Assembly: GCA_026397505.1 (NCBI GenBank)
Contig: JAPLUR010000076.1
Coordinates: 1 to 60,043 of the forward strand
DNA: 60,043 nt
Origin: Candidatus Zixiibacteriota bacterium
GTDB lineage: Bacteria > Zixibacteria > MSB-5A5 > GN15 > PGXB01
Reading direction: 5' to 3'
Of this stretch, positions 1 through 9,159 are shown in pieces; the first letter of the stretch is position 1; every line of letters starts with the position of its first letter. The translations under genes and the position numbers were made by a program. The notes under the pieces are model-generated. The model did no database searches, had not been told where the DNA came from, and saw only the letters and a list, made by a program, of their open reading frames with translations.

Positions 1-894
1 ATCCCGTTGATTACCGATTCCTCGAGTTTTGTGCAGTTATCGGGTGAGGTGGTGAGTCCGGGAGGTTTTGAATTCCGAGAGGGAGATAATCTGGGGACGA
101 TGATTGATCTCGGCCTGGGTCTGACCGGGCTTCAGGGAGATTCGGTATTGATCTTCCGGAACAGTCATATTCTGACGACAATTCCGAGTGATACTGCTAT
201 GGTCATTCAACCCGGAGATAAGATTATCGTTGTTCGAAAACATGATATTCCGGAGCGGGAATATTATTCTATTTCCGGAGAAGTATTGGTCCCGGGACGT
301 TACCCGTATGGAAATCAACCGGATTTTGGAACGGCTCTTAAGATAGCCGGTGGGCTCGCTCCCAAGGGAGATATTCACTCTGCCGTCATCTTTCGTAAGG
401 CGCAGTTTCGTAAGGAATCGGGAACCGCCCGGTTGCTCAAGGGTATCGACCTCAATAATCTCGCCTTTAATGCTATCGGGCAGCCGGTTTCTCTGGATAT
501 CGGACAGTTTTACCCTGACAAACTCGGAAAGATAAAGATACTGCCGGGAGATTCCATTTTTATCCCGGCGCTGACCGGCGCGGCCGGTGTTTTTGGTATG
601 GTCAGACAACCCGGGATGATTGATTTTTCGGGGTCCACGATGAAGCTGGGATCGTTGGTGAAGAAAGCAGGGGGATATGCCGAGGGGGCGGAAAAAAGAG
701 CGGCCGACGTAATCCGCAAATCCTCGGGAATGAAAATAAGAGCCTCGGGCGGTACGGAAATTTATGATGGTGATATAATCGTAATACCTGAAAACCGGCA
801 GAAAAAAAGCACCTGGGACAGATTGAAAGATATCTCCTTGATTTTGGGTGGTCTGGGTGCGGCTTATTTGGCCATTGATAATTTGGCGAATTGA
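1..894 (+). CDS. SLBB-domain polysaccharide export protein (5' truncated)
   Basis: The reading frame is open from the first base of the window, so the N-terminus (signal peptide and probably the Poly_export domain) lies upstream. Three SLBB-type repeats are visible: one begins at VQLSGEVVSPGGF, one at YSISGEVLVPGRY and one at GVFGMVRQPGMIDF, each followed by the hydrophobic stretch containing AGG or GLG. The C-terminus has a short hydrophobic segment (ILGGLGAAYLAI). SLBB proteins of the Wza/BexD type form or line the outer-membrane channel for capsular or exopolysaccharide. The Wzz-family gene starts only four bases after the stop, which supports an export role. A TTG at 7 is in frame but is not expected to be the real start. 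Confidence 0.85.
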   Translation: MPLITDSSSFVQLSGEVVSPGGFEFREGDNLGTMIDLGLGLTGLQGDSVLIFRNSHILTTIPSDTAMVIQPGDKIIVVRKHDIPEREYYSISGEVLVPGRYPYGNQPDFGTALKIAGGLAPKGDIHSAVIFRKAQFRKESGTARLLKGIDLNNLAFNAIGQPVSLDIGQFYPDKLGKIKILPGDSIFIPALTGAAGVFGMVRQPGMIDFSGSTMKLGSLVKKAGGYAEGAEKRAADVIRKSSGMKIRASGGTEIYDGDIIVIPENRQKKSTWDRLKDISLILGGLGAAYLAIDNLAN

Positions 895-898
895 TTAT

Positions 899-2089
899 AT
901 GGATAACAGGGATTTCAATTTCTGGAAAATTCTTGAGGTGATTGCGCTCAGGATTAGATTCATTGTCTCTTTTGTATTAATTGTAACGATTATATCGGTG
1001 GTGGTGGCACTGCTTCTGCCCAAATGGTACAAGGCCTCCACGCTCCTGCTTCCCCCCAAAGACGAAGGATTGAAACTTGGACAATTGAGCGGCGCGGAGG
1101 ATATGATTTCGCTTACTTCAGGGCTGGTTCTTCCGATTCGGGCGACTCCTTCCGATGTTTATGCCCGCATATTGAAAAGCCGCAGCGTCGCCGAGCGGGT
1201 GATCGCGGTCAATAATCTCAAGGATTACTATCATTTGAATTCGACGGTTGATATTCTGGAGAAAATAGACCGGCAGGCAGAATTCGGGGTGACCGAGGAA
1301 GGCCTTTTGGAAATAACGTACGTTGATAAGGACCCCCGCATGGCGGCCCAAATCACCAATTCCTTTGCGGATGAACTGGATCGGCTGAATCGGGAGTTGT
1401 ATAGTTCCCGTGCCAAAACTACCCGGGAATTTATTTCCGGCCGGCTCAGAGAGGTGGCCGCCGAGCTGGATTCGACCCGGGCGGCGCTGAGAGATTTTCA
1501 GTCCCGATATAAGGCGGTCGACCTGGATCAGCAGACACAACTGGCGATACAATCGGCAGTGAATTTGAAAGTGGCTCTCGCGGAAAACGAAATCGAGCTG
1601 AACGTGAAGGAAAAATCTCTTTCCCCGACTCATCCGGAGGTGATCAGCCAGAGACAAAAAGTAAATGAAATCAAAGACCAGATCAGCGCGCTCGAGTATG
1701 GCAAGGGGGACAGCTCATATTTCAATCTTCCCGTATCAGAAGTGCCGGCGCTGAAGATACGACTGGCGGAATTGACCAGCCGTCTCAAGGTATCCGAAAC
1801 ATTATATCAGGTGCTTTCGGAACAATATGAACAGGCAAAGATTCAGGAGAAGATGGATACGCCGACCCTTTCCATACTGGACCGGGCTTTGCCGCCGGAA
1901 CTGCCATATCGGCCTCAGAAGACTATTATAGTTCTGGTCTCGGCGGGTATGGCCGTTATCGTGGCGATATTCCTGGCTCTTTTCATGAACTATCTGGCCA
2001 ATCTGGAGAGAAACTCTCCCGATGATTATAAACGGGCGCGATTATTTTTGGGCATCTGGAGAGGGAGGTTTCCGCGCTCCGGAAATTGA
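899..2089 (+). CDS. Wzz/GNVR-type polysaccharide chain-length determinant
   Basis: This 396-residue inner-membrane protein has the classic Wzz layout: a first transmembrane segment at about residues 20-41, a long periplasmic part rich in coiled coil (LREVAAELDSTRAALRDFQSRY region), and a second transmembrane segment near residues 343-367 followed by a short cytoplasmic tail. The segment just before the second membrane helix contains the PPELPYRPQK motif typical of the GNVR domain. There is no attached tyrosine kinase domain. The ATG at 899 was chosen because it lies 4 bases after the preceding stop and gives a normal N-terminus; an upstream in-frame start at 848 would overlap the previous gene. 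It probably controls chain length of the polymer made by this operon. Confidence 0.88.
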   Translation: MDNRDFNFWKILEVIALRIRFIVSFVLIVTIISVVVALLLPKWYKASTLLLPPKDEGLKLGQLSGAEDMISLTSGLVLPIRATPSDVYARILKSRSVAERVIAVNNLKDYYHLNSTVDILEKIDRQAEFGVTEEGLLEITYVDKDPRMAAQITNSFADELDRLNRELYSSRAKTTREFISGRLREVAAELDSTRAALRDFQSRYKAVDLDQQTQLAIQSAVNLKVALAENEIELNVKEKSLSPTHPEVISQRQKVNEIKDQISALEYGKGDSSYFNLPVSEVPALKIRLAELTSRLKVSETLYQVLSEQYEQAKIQEKMDTPTLSILDRALPPELPYRPQKTIIVLVSAGMAVIVAIFLALFMNYLANLERNSPDDYKRARLFLGIWRGRFPRSGN

Positions 2090-2193
2090 GAATTAGGAAT
2101 CCGCTAATTCACACGATAACCGGCCGATTCAATACTAGGCGAATTCCATATCGGGCGCCGCGGAAATTCATATCTACCTGAAAAGAGGATTTT

Positions 2194-2952
2194 ATGTCGA
2201 ATGCGATTATTGACAAAACCGCCACGGTCGGGGAAGGTACGAAGTGCGGCAATTTTACCGTAATCGAAGAGAAAGTGAATATTGGCCGCGGCTGTCTTAT
2301 CGGTCATAATGTTGTCATACATGCCGGGACGAGAATCGGTGACAATGTTCGTATTGATGACGGAACCATTATCGGCAAATTTCCCATGCGGGCGGCCAAC
2401 TCGGCCACCACCAAAGAGCAGGAATTGTCGCCGGCTGAAATTGATTCCGACGGCATTATCGGGACCAATGTGGTGATTTACCGGGGATGCAGAATCGGCC
2501 GCAAAGTGCTTATTGCCGATCTTTCGACGGTTCGCGAGAATGTCACCGTGGGAGATTTTACGATTGTCGGCCGCGGCGTGGCGATAGAAAATTTCTGCAA
2601 GATCGGCCGCTATTGCAAGCTGGAAACGAATGTCTATATCACCGCCTATTCCGAATTGGAAGACCGGGTTTTTGTGGCCCCCTGCGCCGCCACGTCGAAC
2701 GATAACTATGTCGGACGGACGGAGGAGAGATTCAAGCACTTCAAAGGAGTGATTGTCAGAAAGGGCGGCAGAATAGGTGTCAATGCCACCATTCTTCCCG
2801 GAAAGACGATCGGCGCCGATGGCCTGGTGGCGGCCGGGGCGGTGCTGACGACCGATTGCCCGGACCGGAAAATCATGGCGGGGATTCCGGCGAAGGTGAT
2901 GCGTGATGTCCCCAAGGAACAGCTTCTGGAGAACCAGGGGTGGAAAGAGTGA
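2194..2952 (+). CDS. Left-handed beta-helix (hexapeptide) N-acyltransferase, WbpD-like
   Basis: The protein (252 aa) is built almost entirely of hexapeptide repeats such as IGRGCL, IGDNVR, IGRKVL, VGDFTI and IGRYCK, which fold into a left-handed beta-helix and trimerise. The C-terminal third, with SNDNYVGR, VRKGGRIGVNATILPG and AGIPAKVMRDVP, resembles nucleotide-sugar N-acetyltransferases of the WbpD/WlbB group, which acetylate an amino group on a UDP-sugar. The next gene encodes a sugar aminotransferase that could supply that amino group. The ATG at 2194 is preceded by AAGAGGA. The substrate cannot be read from the sequence; a serine or generic sugar O-acetyltransferase is the alternative. 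Confidence 0.8.
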   Translation: MSNAIIDKTATVGEGTKCGNFTVIEEKVNIGRGCLIGHNVVIHAGTRIGDNVRIDDGTIIGKFPMRAANSATTKEQELSPAEIDSDGIIGTNVVIYRGCRIGRKVLIADLSTVRENVTVGDFTIVGRGVAIENFCKIGRYCKLETNVYITAYSELEDRVFVAPCAATSNDNYVGRTEERFKHFKGVIVRKGGRIGVNATILPGKTIGADGLVAAGAVLTTDCPDRKIMAGIPAKVMRDVPKEQLLENQGWKE

Positions 2953-2971
2953 AGGAGTGAAGGAGTAGGAG

Positions 2972-4072
2972 ATGGCAGTCCCGTTATTAGATTTAAAACG
3001 GCAGTATCTGGCCCTAAAAGAGAGCATGGATGCAGCGGTTCTCAAGGTATTCGACCACGGCCATTTCATTCTGGGGCCGGAAGTCGCTCTACTGGAGCAA
3101 AGAATCGCGCAGATGTCCGGGGTTGCCTTTGGAATCGGCGTGGCCTCGGGCACCGATGCACTATTGCTTGCCCTGCGAGGGGCGGGAATCGGACCGGGGG
3201 ATGAAGTGATAACCTCGGATTTCTCGTTTTTTGCCTCGGCGGGAGTCGTATCGCGCCTGGGCGCCAGACCGGTCTTTGTCGATATCGAGGAAGATACTTA
3301 CAATATCGACCCGGGTAAAATCGAAAGGGCGATTACAAGCAAGACCAAAGCTATCATGCCGGTGCATCTTTTCGGGCAATTGGCCGATATGGACCCGATC
3401 ATGGAAATAGCCCGGAAACATAATCTGGTGGTCGTGGAGGATGCGGCACAAGCGATCGGCGCGGGATATAAAGGAAAAAAGGCCGGGTCTATAGGGCACT
3501 ATGGCTGTTTTTCGTTTTATCCTTCGAAAAATCTGGGCGGCGCGGGCGACGGCGGGATGATCATTCTGAATGACAAAGAGCGCTACGAATTTGTGAAAAT
3601 TCTGCGGGTGCATGGCGCTGATCCGAAATATTTCCATAAAGTTATCGGATACAATTCACGGCTGTCAACCATCCAGGCGGCGGTCCTGCTGGTTAAACTT
3701 GATTATCTGGCCCAGTGGAGCGAGAAACGCCGGGAACATGCGCGGAAATATGATGCCGCCTTCAAGGGGACGGCAATCGGGATTCCCATCGCCAGGGACT
3801 ACTCTTATCATATATACAATCAGTACACCATTGCCGTGGATAATCGCGATGAATTAATGCGGGCGCTCAAAGAACGCAAAATCGGCCATGAAATTTATTA
3901 TCCGGTGCCTTTCCACCTTCAGGAGTGTTTCCGCGATCTGGGGTACCGGCCGGGCTCTTTTCCGGCGACAGAGAGAGCGGCCGAGAAGGTAGTCTCTATT
4001 CCGGTATACCCGGAACTGACCGCGGCCGAGCAGGAAGAAGTGATTGCCGCTGTAAAAGAGATTTCGGGTTAG
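2972..4072 (+). CDS. DegT/DnrJ/EryC1/StrS aminotransferase (WbpE-like)
   Basis: This 366-residue protein is a full-length PLP-dependent sugar aminotransferase. The N-terminus PLLDLKRQYLAL, the GVASGTDALLLALRG segment, VVVEDAAQAIGA (with the Asp that pairs with the pyridine nitrogen) and FYPSKNLGGAGDGG (with the Schiff-base lysine) are all present. Family members transfer an amino group from glutamate to a 3- or 4-keto nucleotide sugar. It lies 19 bases after the hexapeptide acyltransferase and 48 bases before a UDP-GlcNAc 2-epimerase homologue, the same trio found in WbpE-WbpD-WbpI synthesis of 2,3-diacetamido sugars. The matching dehydrogenase (WbpB) is not in the window. Confidence 0.9.
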   Translation: MAVPLLDLKRQYLALKESMDAAVLKVFDHGHFILGPEVALLEQRIAQMSGVAFGIGVASGTDALLLALRGAGIGPGDEVITSDFSFFASAGVVSRLGARPVFVDIEEDTYNIDPGKIERAITSKTKAIMPVHLFGQLADMDPIMEIARKHNLVVVEDAAQAIGAGYKGKKAGSIGHYGCFSFYPSKNLGGAGDGGMIILNDKERYEFVKILRVHGADPKYFHKVIGYNSRLSTIQAAVLLVKLDYLAQWSEKRREHARKYDAAFKGTAIGIPIARDYSYHIYNQYTIAVDNRDELMRALKERKIGHEIYYPVPFHLQECFRDLGYRPGSFPATERAAEKVVSIPVYPELTAAEQEEVIAAVKEISG

Positions 4073-4120
4073 AAGGGAACGGCAGCAAGAGGGATACTCT
4101 GTAAAGGGCATATAATAGCA

Positions 4121-5215
4121 ATGAGAAGAAAAAAGCCGCTGATTTTGTCGCTGGTCGGAGCTCGTCCGCAGTTTATCAAGCTTGCCCCCCTGGCGCGGGC
4201 GCTCTCCGCCAGGTTCAAGCATGTCATTATCCATTCCGGCCAGCATTATGATCATATGATGTCGGATATCTTTTTCCGGCAACTGGCCATCCCGAAAGTT
4301 CATTACAATTTATCAGTCGGGTCCGGGAATCATGGCGAGATGACGGCCGCGATAATGAGCCGTCTGGAAAAATTGCTTCTTAAGCTTCAGCCCGATCTGG
4401 TGCTGGTTTATGGTGATACCAACAGTACTCTGGCCGGAGCGCTCTGCGCCGCCAAGCTGAATATTCCGGTCGGTCATGTCGAGGCGGGTCTGCGCTCTTA
4501 TCGAATGGACATGCCCGAGGAAATCAACCGCCGGCTGACCGATCATATTTCAGGTCTTCTTTTTTGCCCCACGCGACAGGCCATCTCGAATCTTAAGAAG
4601 GAAGGTATTACGGCGGGGGTCTTTCACTCGGGCGACCTGATGTATCAGCTTATCGATCAATATCGCAATCGAATTTCTCGAAACAGGGAAGTGCTTCGCC
4701 GTTTTCAATTGATACAGCGCGAGTATCTTCTGATGACCTTGCACCGGGCGGCTAATGTCGATGACGGCGATGTTCTCGGGGAAATTGTGGATATAATCGG
4801 CCGCCTTGACCGCAAGATAATTTTTCCGGTGCACCCGCGGACGATGAAGAATCTTCGCTGTTTCAACCTGCTGGGCCGGTTGAAGAAGACGCCGAATATA
4901 ATATTGACCGGGCCGGTCTCATATCTCGACAGTCTGACATTGACCGCCAACGCCGGCGCCGTTATGACCGATTCCGGGGGCGTGCAGAAGGAAGCGGTTT
5001 TTCTCAACAGCCCCTGTTTGACGCTGCGTGATGAGACCGAATGGGTCGAGACTCTTGACTGGGGGAATCATCTCGTGGGGCTATCCTTCAGGAAAATATC
5101 CCGACACTTGCAAAAGCTCTCGCGTCCGCGCAAGCAAGTTCCTCTCAAAATCAGGGGTCAATTGCCCTCGGATATCATCACCGCGGCCATACTGAGTTAT
5201 TTCAAGGATTTCTAA
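4121..5215 (+). CDS. UDP-N-acetylglucosamine 2-epimerase family protein (WecB/WbpI type)
   Basis: The 364-residue protein shows the non-hydrolysing UDP-GlcNAc 2-epimerase signatures: GARPQFIKLAPL with the conserved lysine, HSGQHYDHMMSD, VYGDTNSTLAG with the catalytic Asp, GHVEAGLRSYRMDMPEE with the conserved Glu residues, TLHRAANVDD with His, and TDSGGVQKEA for UDP binding. WecB makes UDP-ManNAc; WbpI-type members epimerise UDP-2,3-diacetamido sugars. The neighbouring aminotransferase and N-acyltransferase favour the latter, but the sequence alone does not decide. It is followed after a single base by the flippase gene, so it is part of the same transcript. Confidence 0.9.
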   Translation: MRRKKPLILSLVGARPQFIKLAPLARALSARFKHVIIHSGQHYDHMMSDIFFRQLAIPKVHYNLSVGSGNHGEMTAAIMSRLEKLLLKLQPDLVLVYGDTNSTLAGALCAAKLNIPVGHVEAGLRSYRMDMPEEINRRLTDHISGLLFCPTRQAISNLKKEGITAGVFHSGDLMYQLIDQYRNRISRNREVLRRFQLIQREYLLMTLHRAANVDDGDVLGEIVDIIGRLDRKIIFPVHPRTMKNLRCFNLLGRLKKTPNIILTGPVSYLDSLTLTANAGAVMTDSGGVQKEAVFLNSPCLTLRDETEWVETLDWGNHLVGLSFRKISRHLQKLSRPRKQVPLKIRGQLPSDIITAAILSYFKDF

Positions 5216-5216
5216 A

Positions 5217-6761
5217 TTGCCGACCGAAGCAAGAATACGACAGGCCATCATCGGAGTGTCCGGTATTGCCATTCTGTCCAAACTGCTCGGATTCCTGCGC
5301 GAAATGGTCATTGCCGAAAGATTCGGAACCTCGCGGCAATATGATATTCTTCTCATCGGTATTGCCGCCCCCATTTTTTTCAATCTGGTTCTGGTCAACG
5401 CCACCAATTTCCTGGTGGTGCCGTTCCTCTCGAAAAAAATGTCGCAGGAATCAAATTCCGGCTGGCGCAGTTTCTGGAGCCTGGCCAATTCCCTTTTAAT
5501 AATCGTGATATTGCTGGTACTGGCCATAATTGCCGCGGCTCCATTATTGGTGAAAATAGTTGGTCCATCGCTGGCGGGAGATGATTTGCAGAACGGCATT
5601 TTCTATTGCCGCATAATTTCCCTGTTGGTCCTGCTGGGATTCCTCGAATCTCTTTTCAGGTCGGCTTTGAATGTCAGGAAGGAGTTCGTTTATCCGGCAG
5701 CCGGCTCCATCATATTGAATGTCATCGCCATTTCGGCCATCTATCTTTTTTCGGGCAGTATGTCGGTGATGGCGATTTTGATCGGGCTTCTGGTTGGTTC
5801 ATTCTGTCAGGTTCTGTTTCTTTTTCTTAAACTCCTCGGCTTCAAGGTCACCCGATATTTCCATCTGACTCTTTTTGATGCCGATGCCAGAGGGCTTCTT
5901 GCCGTGGGCGGTATGATAATCATTGTCGAACTTATATCACGCACTTATTTTCTGATTGACCGTTTCTATGCTTCGGACCTGGCGCCGGGGGTTGTATCGG
6001 CACTCAATTACGGCAGTCTTCTGGTGATGCTTCCGGTAAGCGTGGCGGGCCTGGCGATCGCCAATGTGACCTTTCCATATCTCAGTGATCGTCTGCACGG
6101 AAATCAGCCGGGCCGTTTCGCCGAGCTGTTGCGTTCCACAATTCAGCTGTCACTGGTGATAGGAGTGCCGTGCGGGATATTTTATCTGTTTTTCGCACGT
6201 GAATTGACGGCGGCGGTTTTTCTCCGAGGGGCCTTCGATCTGGAGTCTCTGGCCATGACCTCGCGCCTTCTGGTTTTTCTGGTCCCCCATCTGGTTTCGC
6301 TCTTTTTCTACAGTTTATTGATGCAAGCATGCTATGCTTCGGGACGGCAGAGATATGTACTGGCGATCGCCGCAGTGGCGGTGATCCTTAAATTCGGTTT
6401 GACCGGACTTTTTAAAGGTATGCTTGATTATCCCGGAATTGCTCTGGCCACGTCGGTTGTTGAAGTGCTGACCCTGGGCATGTTGATGCTGGTTCTGGCT
6501 CGTGATGGGCAAATTGCAGGTGTCAGGACACATCTGTTGGTTTCAGGCAAGGTCGCTCTGGCCTCGCTGCCAATGGCGGCGATTGGATATTATTATAAAA
6601 ATCTGCCCGATTTCAGTGTCGGTTTGAGTTTGATATCAAGATTTCGTATTATTCCGGCCTTCATTCTATCGGCAACAGGTTTTGTCATAATCGGATACCT
6701 GACAAGGATTCCCGAGATAAAAGATCTGGTCGATAGTGTTTGGAGGAAATGGCGGGCATGA
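5217..6761 (+). CDS. MurJ/MviN-like (MOP superfamily) lipid-linked glycan flippase
   Basis: This 514-residue polytopic membrane protein begins with the MurJ-like N-terminus SKLLGFLREMVIAERFGTS, and has about 12-14 hydrophobic helices. MurJ and related MOP-family proteins flip polyprenyl-linked sugars across the inner membrane. Because it lies inside a polysaccharide operon, directly between a sugar epimerase and a glycosyltransferase, it more likely acts as the exporter of this polymer's lipid-linked unit (a Wzx role) than as the essential peptidoglycan flippase. The start is a TTG one base after the preceding stop; the next in-frame ATG would remove the conserved N-terminal helix. Confidence 0.8.
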   Translation: MPTEARIRQAIIGVSGIAILSKLLGFLREMVIAERFGTSRQYDILLIGIAAPIFFNLVLVNATNFLVVPFLSKKMSQESNSGWRSFWSLANSLLIIVILLVLAIIAAAPLLVKIVGPSLAGDDLQNGIFYCRIISLLVLLGFLESLFRSALNVRKEFVYPAAGSIILNVIAISAIYLFSGSMSVMAILIGLLVGSFCQVLFLFLKLLGFKVTRYFHLTLFDADARGLLAVGGMIIIVELISRTYFLIDRFYASDLAPGVVSALNYGSLLVMLPVSVAGLAIANVTFPYLSDRLHGNQPGRFAELLRSTIQLSLVIGVPCGIFYLFFARELTAAVFLRGAFDLESLAMTSRLLVFLVPHLVSLFFYSLLMQACYASGRQRYVLAIAAVAVILKFGLTGLFKGMLDYPGIALATSVVEVLTLGMLMLVLARDGQIAGVRTHLLVSGKVALASLPMAAIGYYYKNLPDFSVGLSLISRFRIIPAFILSATGFVIIGYLTRIPEIKDLVDSVWRKWRA

Positions 6762-6846
6762 GCGATATTGCAGCTTATAGCTATCAAAGTGACGGTAGGA
6801 AAGATATGCGGCCGCAGTTGGAAGCGAAAAATGGATTATTGAGAAT

Positions 6847-7929
6847 ATGCCGGGAATAATTAATACAAATCGCAAAATTGTCATTCTGGGGAATGCCGCT
6901 TCAGTGCATATCAGGCGCTGGGCCAAAGGCATATCCGATAGCGGACTGGGAGTGACCGTTATTTCCTATGGCGGAAAGGAAATAGAGGGGATTGAAACCA
7001 TTTTGCTGGGCGGTCAGACCGGGAAAAGGCTGGGATATATCGGCCTGCTTTCTATGGTGAGGCGTGCGATACGAAAGATTGCACCTGATTTGGTGCACAG
7101 TCATTACGCCACCGGCTACGGCCTGTGGGGGAAATACAGTGATATTCACCCATTCATCATTTCGGTATGGGGCTCGGATATCGTAGAATTTCCCTCCAAC
7201 GGCTTGAAGCGATGGGGGCTCCGAAGAATTCTACTCGCCGCCGATTATGTGACGGCCACCAGTGAATTCCTGAAATCGCAGACGCTTATGCTGGCTCCGG
7301 AGACAGCCTCGCGGATAGCGGTCATACCCTTCGGGGTGGAGATACCTCCGGCTCGTTCGCCCAGGCAATCGGCCGAAGTCAGACTTATTTTTATGAAGGC
7401 GCATCAGAGGAAATATGGTCCCGATATTCTATTAAAGGCGTTGCATCTATTATCGGACAGGGGCAAGCATATAGTGCTGACGATGGCCGGAACGGGTGAA
7501 TTGACCGATGATCTGAAAAGCATGGTGCATGAATTTCTGCTTGATGACAGGGTGAAATTTGTTGGATATATAGAAAATGATCAGGTGCCTTCCATTCTGG
7601 CGGAACATGATATTATGGTGATGCCGTCATTGGCCGAATCTTTCGGTGTGGCGGCTCTGGAGGGGGCGGCAGTGGGATTACCGGTCATTGCCTCAGATGT
7701 GGGCGGTATTCCGGAGGTTGTGGAAGACGGCGAGACCGGCATTCTGGTAAGGCCCGGTGACCCGGAGAGTCTGGCTGAAGCAATAATGAAATTGGCCTCT
7801 GATGTCGAATTAAGAAAGAGAATGGGAAAAGCCGGAAAAGAAATGGTCGGCCGGAAATATCGCTGGCAGGCAAGCATTGATCAAATGGTGCAGCTTTACG
7901 AAAGATTGATGATGAGGAAGAGGGCATAA
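6847..7929 (+). CDS. Glycosyltransferase family 4 (GT4)
   Basis: The 360-residue protein has the GT-B fold of GT4 enzymes. The N-terminal domain starts with KIVILGNAASVHIRRW and contains HSHYATGYG, and the C-terminal nucleotide-binding domain has the E-x7-E motif in ESFGVAALE followed by GLPVIASDVGGIPEVVEDG. It would add a sugar with retention of configuration to the growing lipid-linked repeat unit at the cytoplasmic face of the membrane. It follows the flippase by 85 bases and ends one base before the next aminotransferase gene. Donor and acceptor are unknown. Confidence 0.88.
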   Translation: MPGIINTNRKIVILGNAASVHIRRWAKGISDSGLGVTVISYGGKEIEGIETILLGGQTGKRLGYIGLLSMVRRAIRKIAPDLVHSHYATGYGLWGKYSDIHPFIISVWGSDIVEFPSNGLKRWGLRRILLAADYVTATSEFLKSQTLMLAPETASRIAVIPFGVEIPPARSPRQSAEVRLIFMKAHQRKYGPDILLKALHLLSDRGKHIVLTMAGTGELTDDLKSMVHEFLLDDRVKFVGYIENDQVPSILAEHDIMVMPSLAESFGVAALEGAAVGLPVIASDVGGIPEVVEDGETGILVRPGDPESLAEAIMKLASDVELRKRMGKAGKEMVGRKYRWQASIDQMVQLYERLMMRKRA

Positions 7930-7930
7930 T

Positions 7931-9082
7931 ATGAAAGTTCCCTTTTTCAGATTGAAGTTTACTTCTTCCGAAAGGAAGGCGGTTCTTGAGGTTCTCAAAT
8001 CCGGGTGGGTCACCAGCGGCCCGAAGGCACGGGAATTTGAGAATAAGATAAGGGCAATTGCGGGAGCCAAATATGCGGTGGCGGTTTCCTCATGCACGGC
8101 CGGGTTACATCTGGCGCTGAGGGCGTTTGGTATTGGTGATGGTGATGAAGTGATTACATCGCCATTCACCATGGCGGCCACGGTTGAGGCCATTCTTTAT
8201 ACCGGCGCAAAACCGGTTCTGGCCGATATCGACCCGGTGACGCTGAATATTAATCCCGACTGCATTGAGGGTAAGATTACCTCACGGACAAAGGCAATAC
8301 TGCCGATTGATATTGCCGGCTGGCCGTGCGCAAATGATAAGATCAGAAAAATCGCCCGGAAGCATCATCTGTATCTCATTGAAGATGCCGCTCATGCCCT
8401 GGGGGCGTCTTACCGGCAAAGGCCAATCGGTTCTCTGGCCGATGCCACGGTATTTTCTTTCTATTCGACCAAGAATATCACTACCGGCGAGGGGGGAATG
8501 GTGGTCACAGATTCGAAAAAGCTGACGGAACGTATCCGTCATCTCTCGCTGCACGGGATGACTTCCTCGGGGTGGAAAAGATATGCCGGCGGCGGCTGGA
8601 AATACGATATTACGGAACTGGGGTACAAGGAGAATCTTTCCGATCTGGCGGCCGGACTGGGACTGGGACAACTGAGCCGTTTCGAGGCGATGCAGCAGAG
8701 GCGGCACAGGCTGGCGCGGCTGTACTATCGGGGATTGGAAGATCTGACCGACTATCTGGAATTGCCGTACCTGGATGAGAATTCGAAGCATGCCTGGCAT
8801 CTGTTCATCATAAGAATGAATCCTGGAATGTGGCGGATTGACCGGGATCGATTGATTGCGGAACTGGAGAGGAAGGGTGTCGGATGCGGGGTGCATTTCA
8901 TCCCGGTGCATCATTTTTCATATTTTCGAAGAGCATTAAAATTTAAAAAAGCGGATTTGAAGCAGGCAGATTGGAGCTTCCAGAGAGTGATTTCGCTTCC
9001 TTTTTATTTTGACCTGAACGCCAGAGAAATAGAATATGTATGCCGCACAATAAAAGCTCTGGCGGTGAAATTCGGGAAATAG
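7931..9082 (+). CDS. DegT/DnrJ/EryC1/StrS aminotransferase, second copy
   Basis: This 383-residue PLP enzyme is a second sugar aminotransferase of the operon and is clearly divergent from the one at 2972-4072. Motifs include SGWVTSGPKAREFE, CTAGLHLALRAFGIGDGDEV, LIEDAAHALGA and FSFYSTKNITTGEGGMV with the PLP lysine. The SGWVTSGP...F opening and the ITTGEGGMV loop resemble ArnB/PseC/WbpE-type enzymes acting on 4-keto sugars. It is the last gene before the terminator at 9111. A role in making a 4-amino sugar for the same polymer is likely, but the substrate is inferred. Confidence 0.88.
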   Translation: MKVPFFRLKFTSSERKAVLEVLKSGWVTSGPKAREFENKIRAIAGAKYAVAVSSCTAGLHLALRAFGIGDGDEVITSPFTMAATVEAILYTGAKPVLADIDPVTLNINPDCIEGKITSRTKAILPIDIAGWPCANDKIRKIARKHHLYLIEDAAHALGASYRQRPIGSLADATVFSFYSTKNITTGEGGMVVTDSKKLTERIRHLSLHGMTSSGWKRYAGGGWKYDITELGYKENLSDLAAGLGLGQLSRFEAMQQRRHRLARLYYRGLEDLTDYLELPYLDENSKHAWHLFIIRMNPGMWRIDRDRLIAELERKGVGCGVHFIPVHHFSYFRRALKFKKADLKQADWSFQRVISLPFYFDLNAREIEYVCRTIKALAVKFGK

Positions 9083-9110
9083 CGGGCATTATTTTCGCCG
9101 CAAATCATAA

Positions 9111-9139
9111 GCCGCTCCCCGTAAAGAGGAGCGGCTTTT
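9111..9139 (+). terminator. Rho-independent terminator of the polysaccharide operon
   Basis: The perfect 8-bp inverted repeat GCCGCTCC (9111-9118) and GGAGCGGC (9128-9135) encloses a 9-nt loop and is followed by TTTT. It lies 29 bases after the aminotransferase stop and between convergent genes. Confidence 0.85.
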
Positions 9140-9159
9140 CTCGCCGGTTTTTTAATACA

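Noticed and set aside
2104-3153. Minus-strand open frame of 349 codons
   Set aside because: It lies antisense to the hexapeptide acyltransferase and the aminotransferase start, both firmly supported by motifs.
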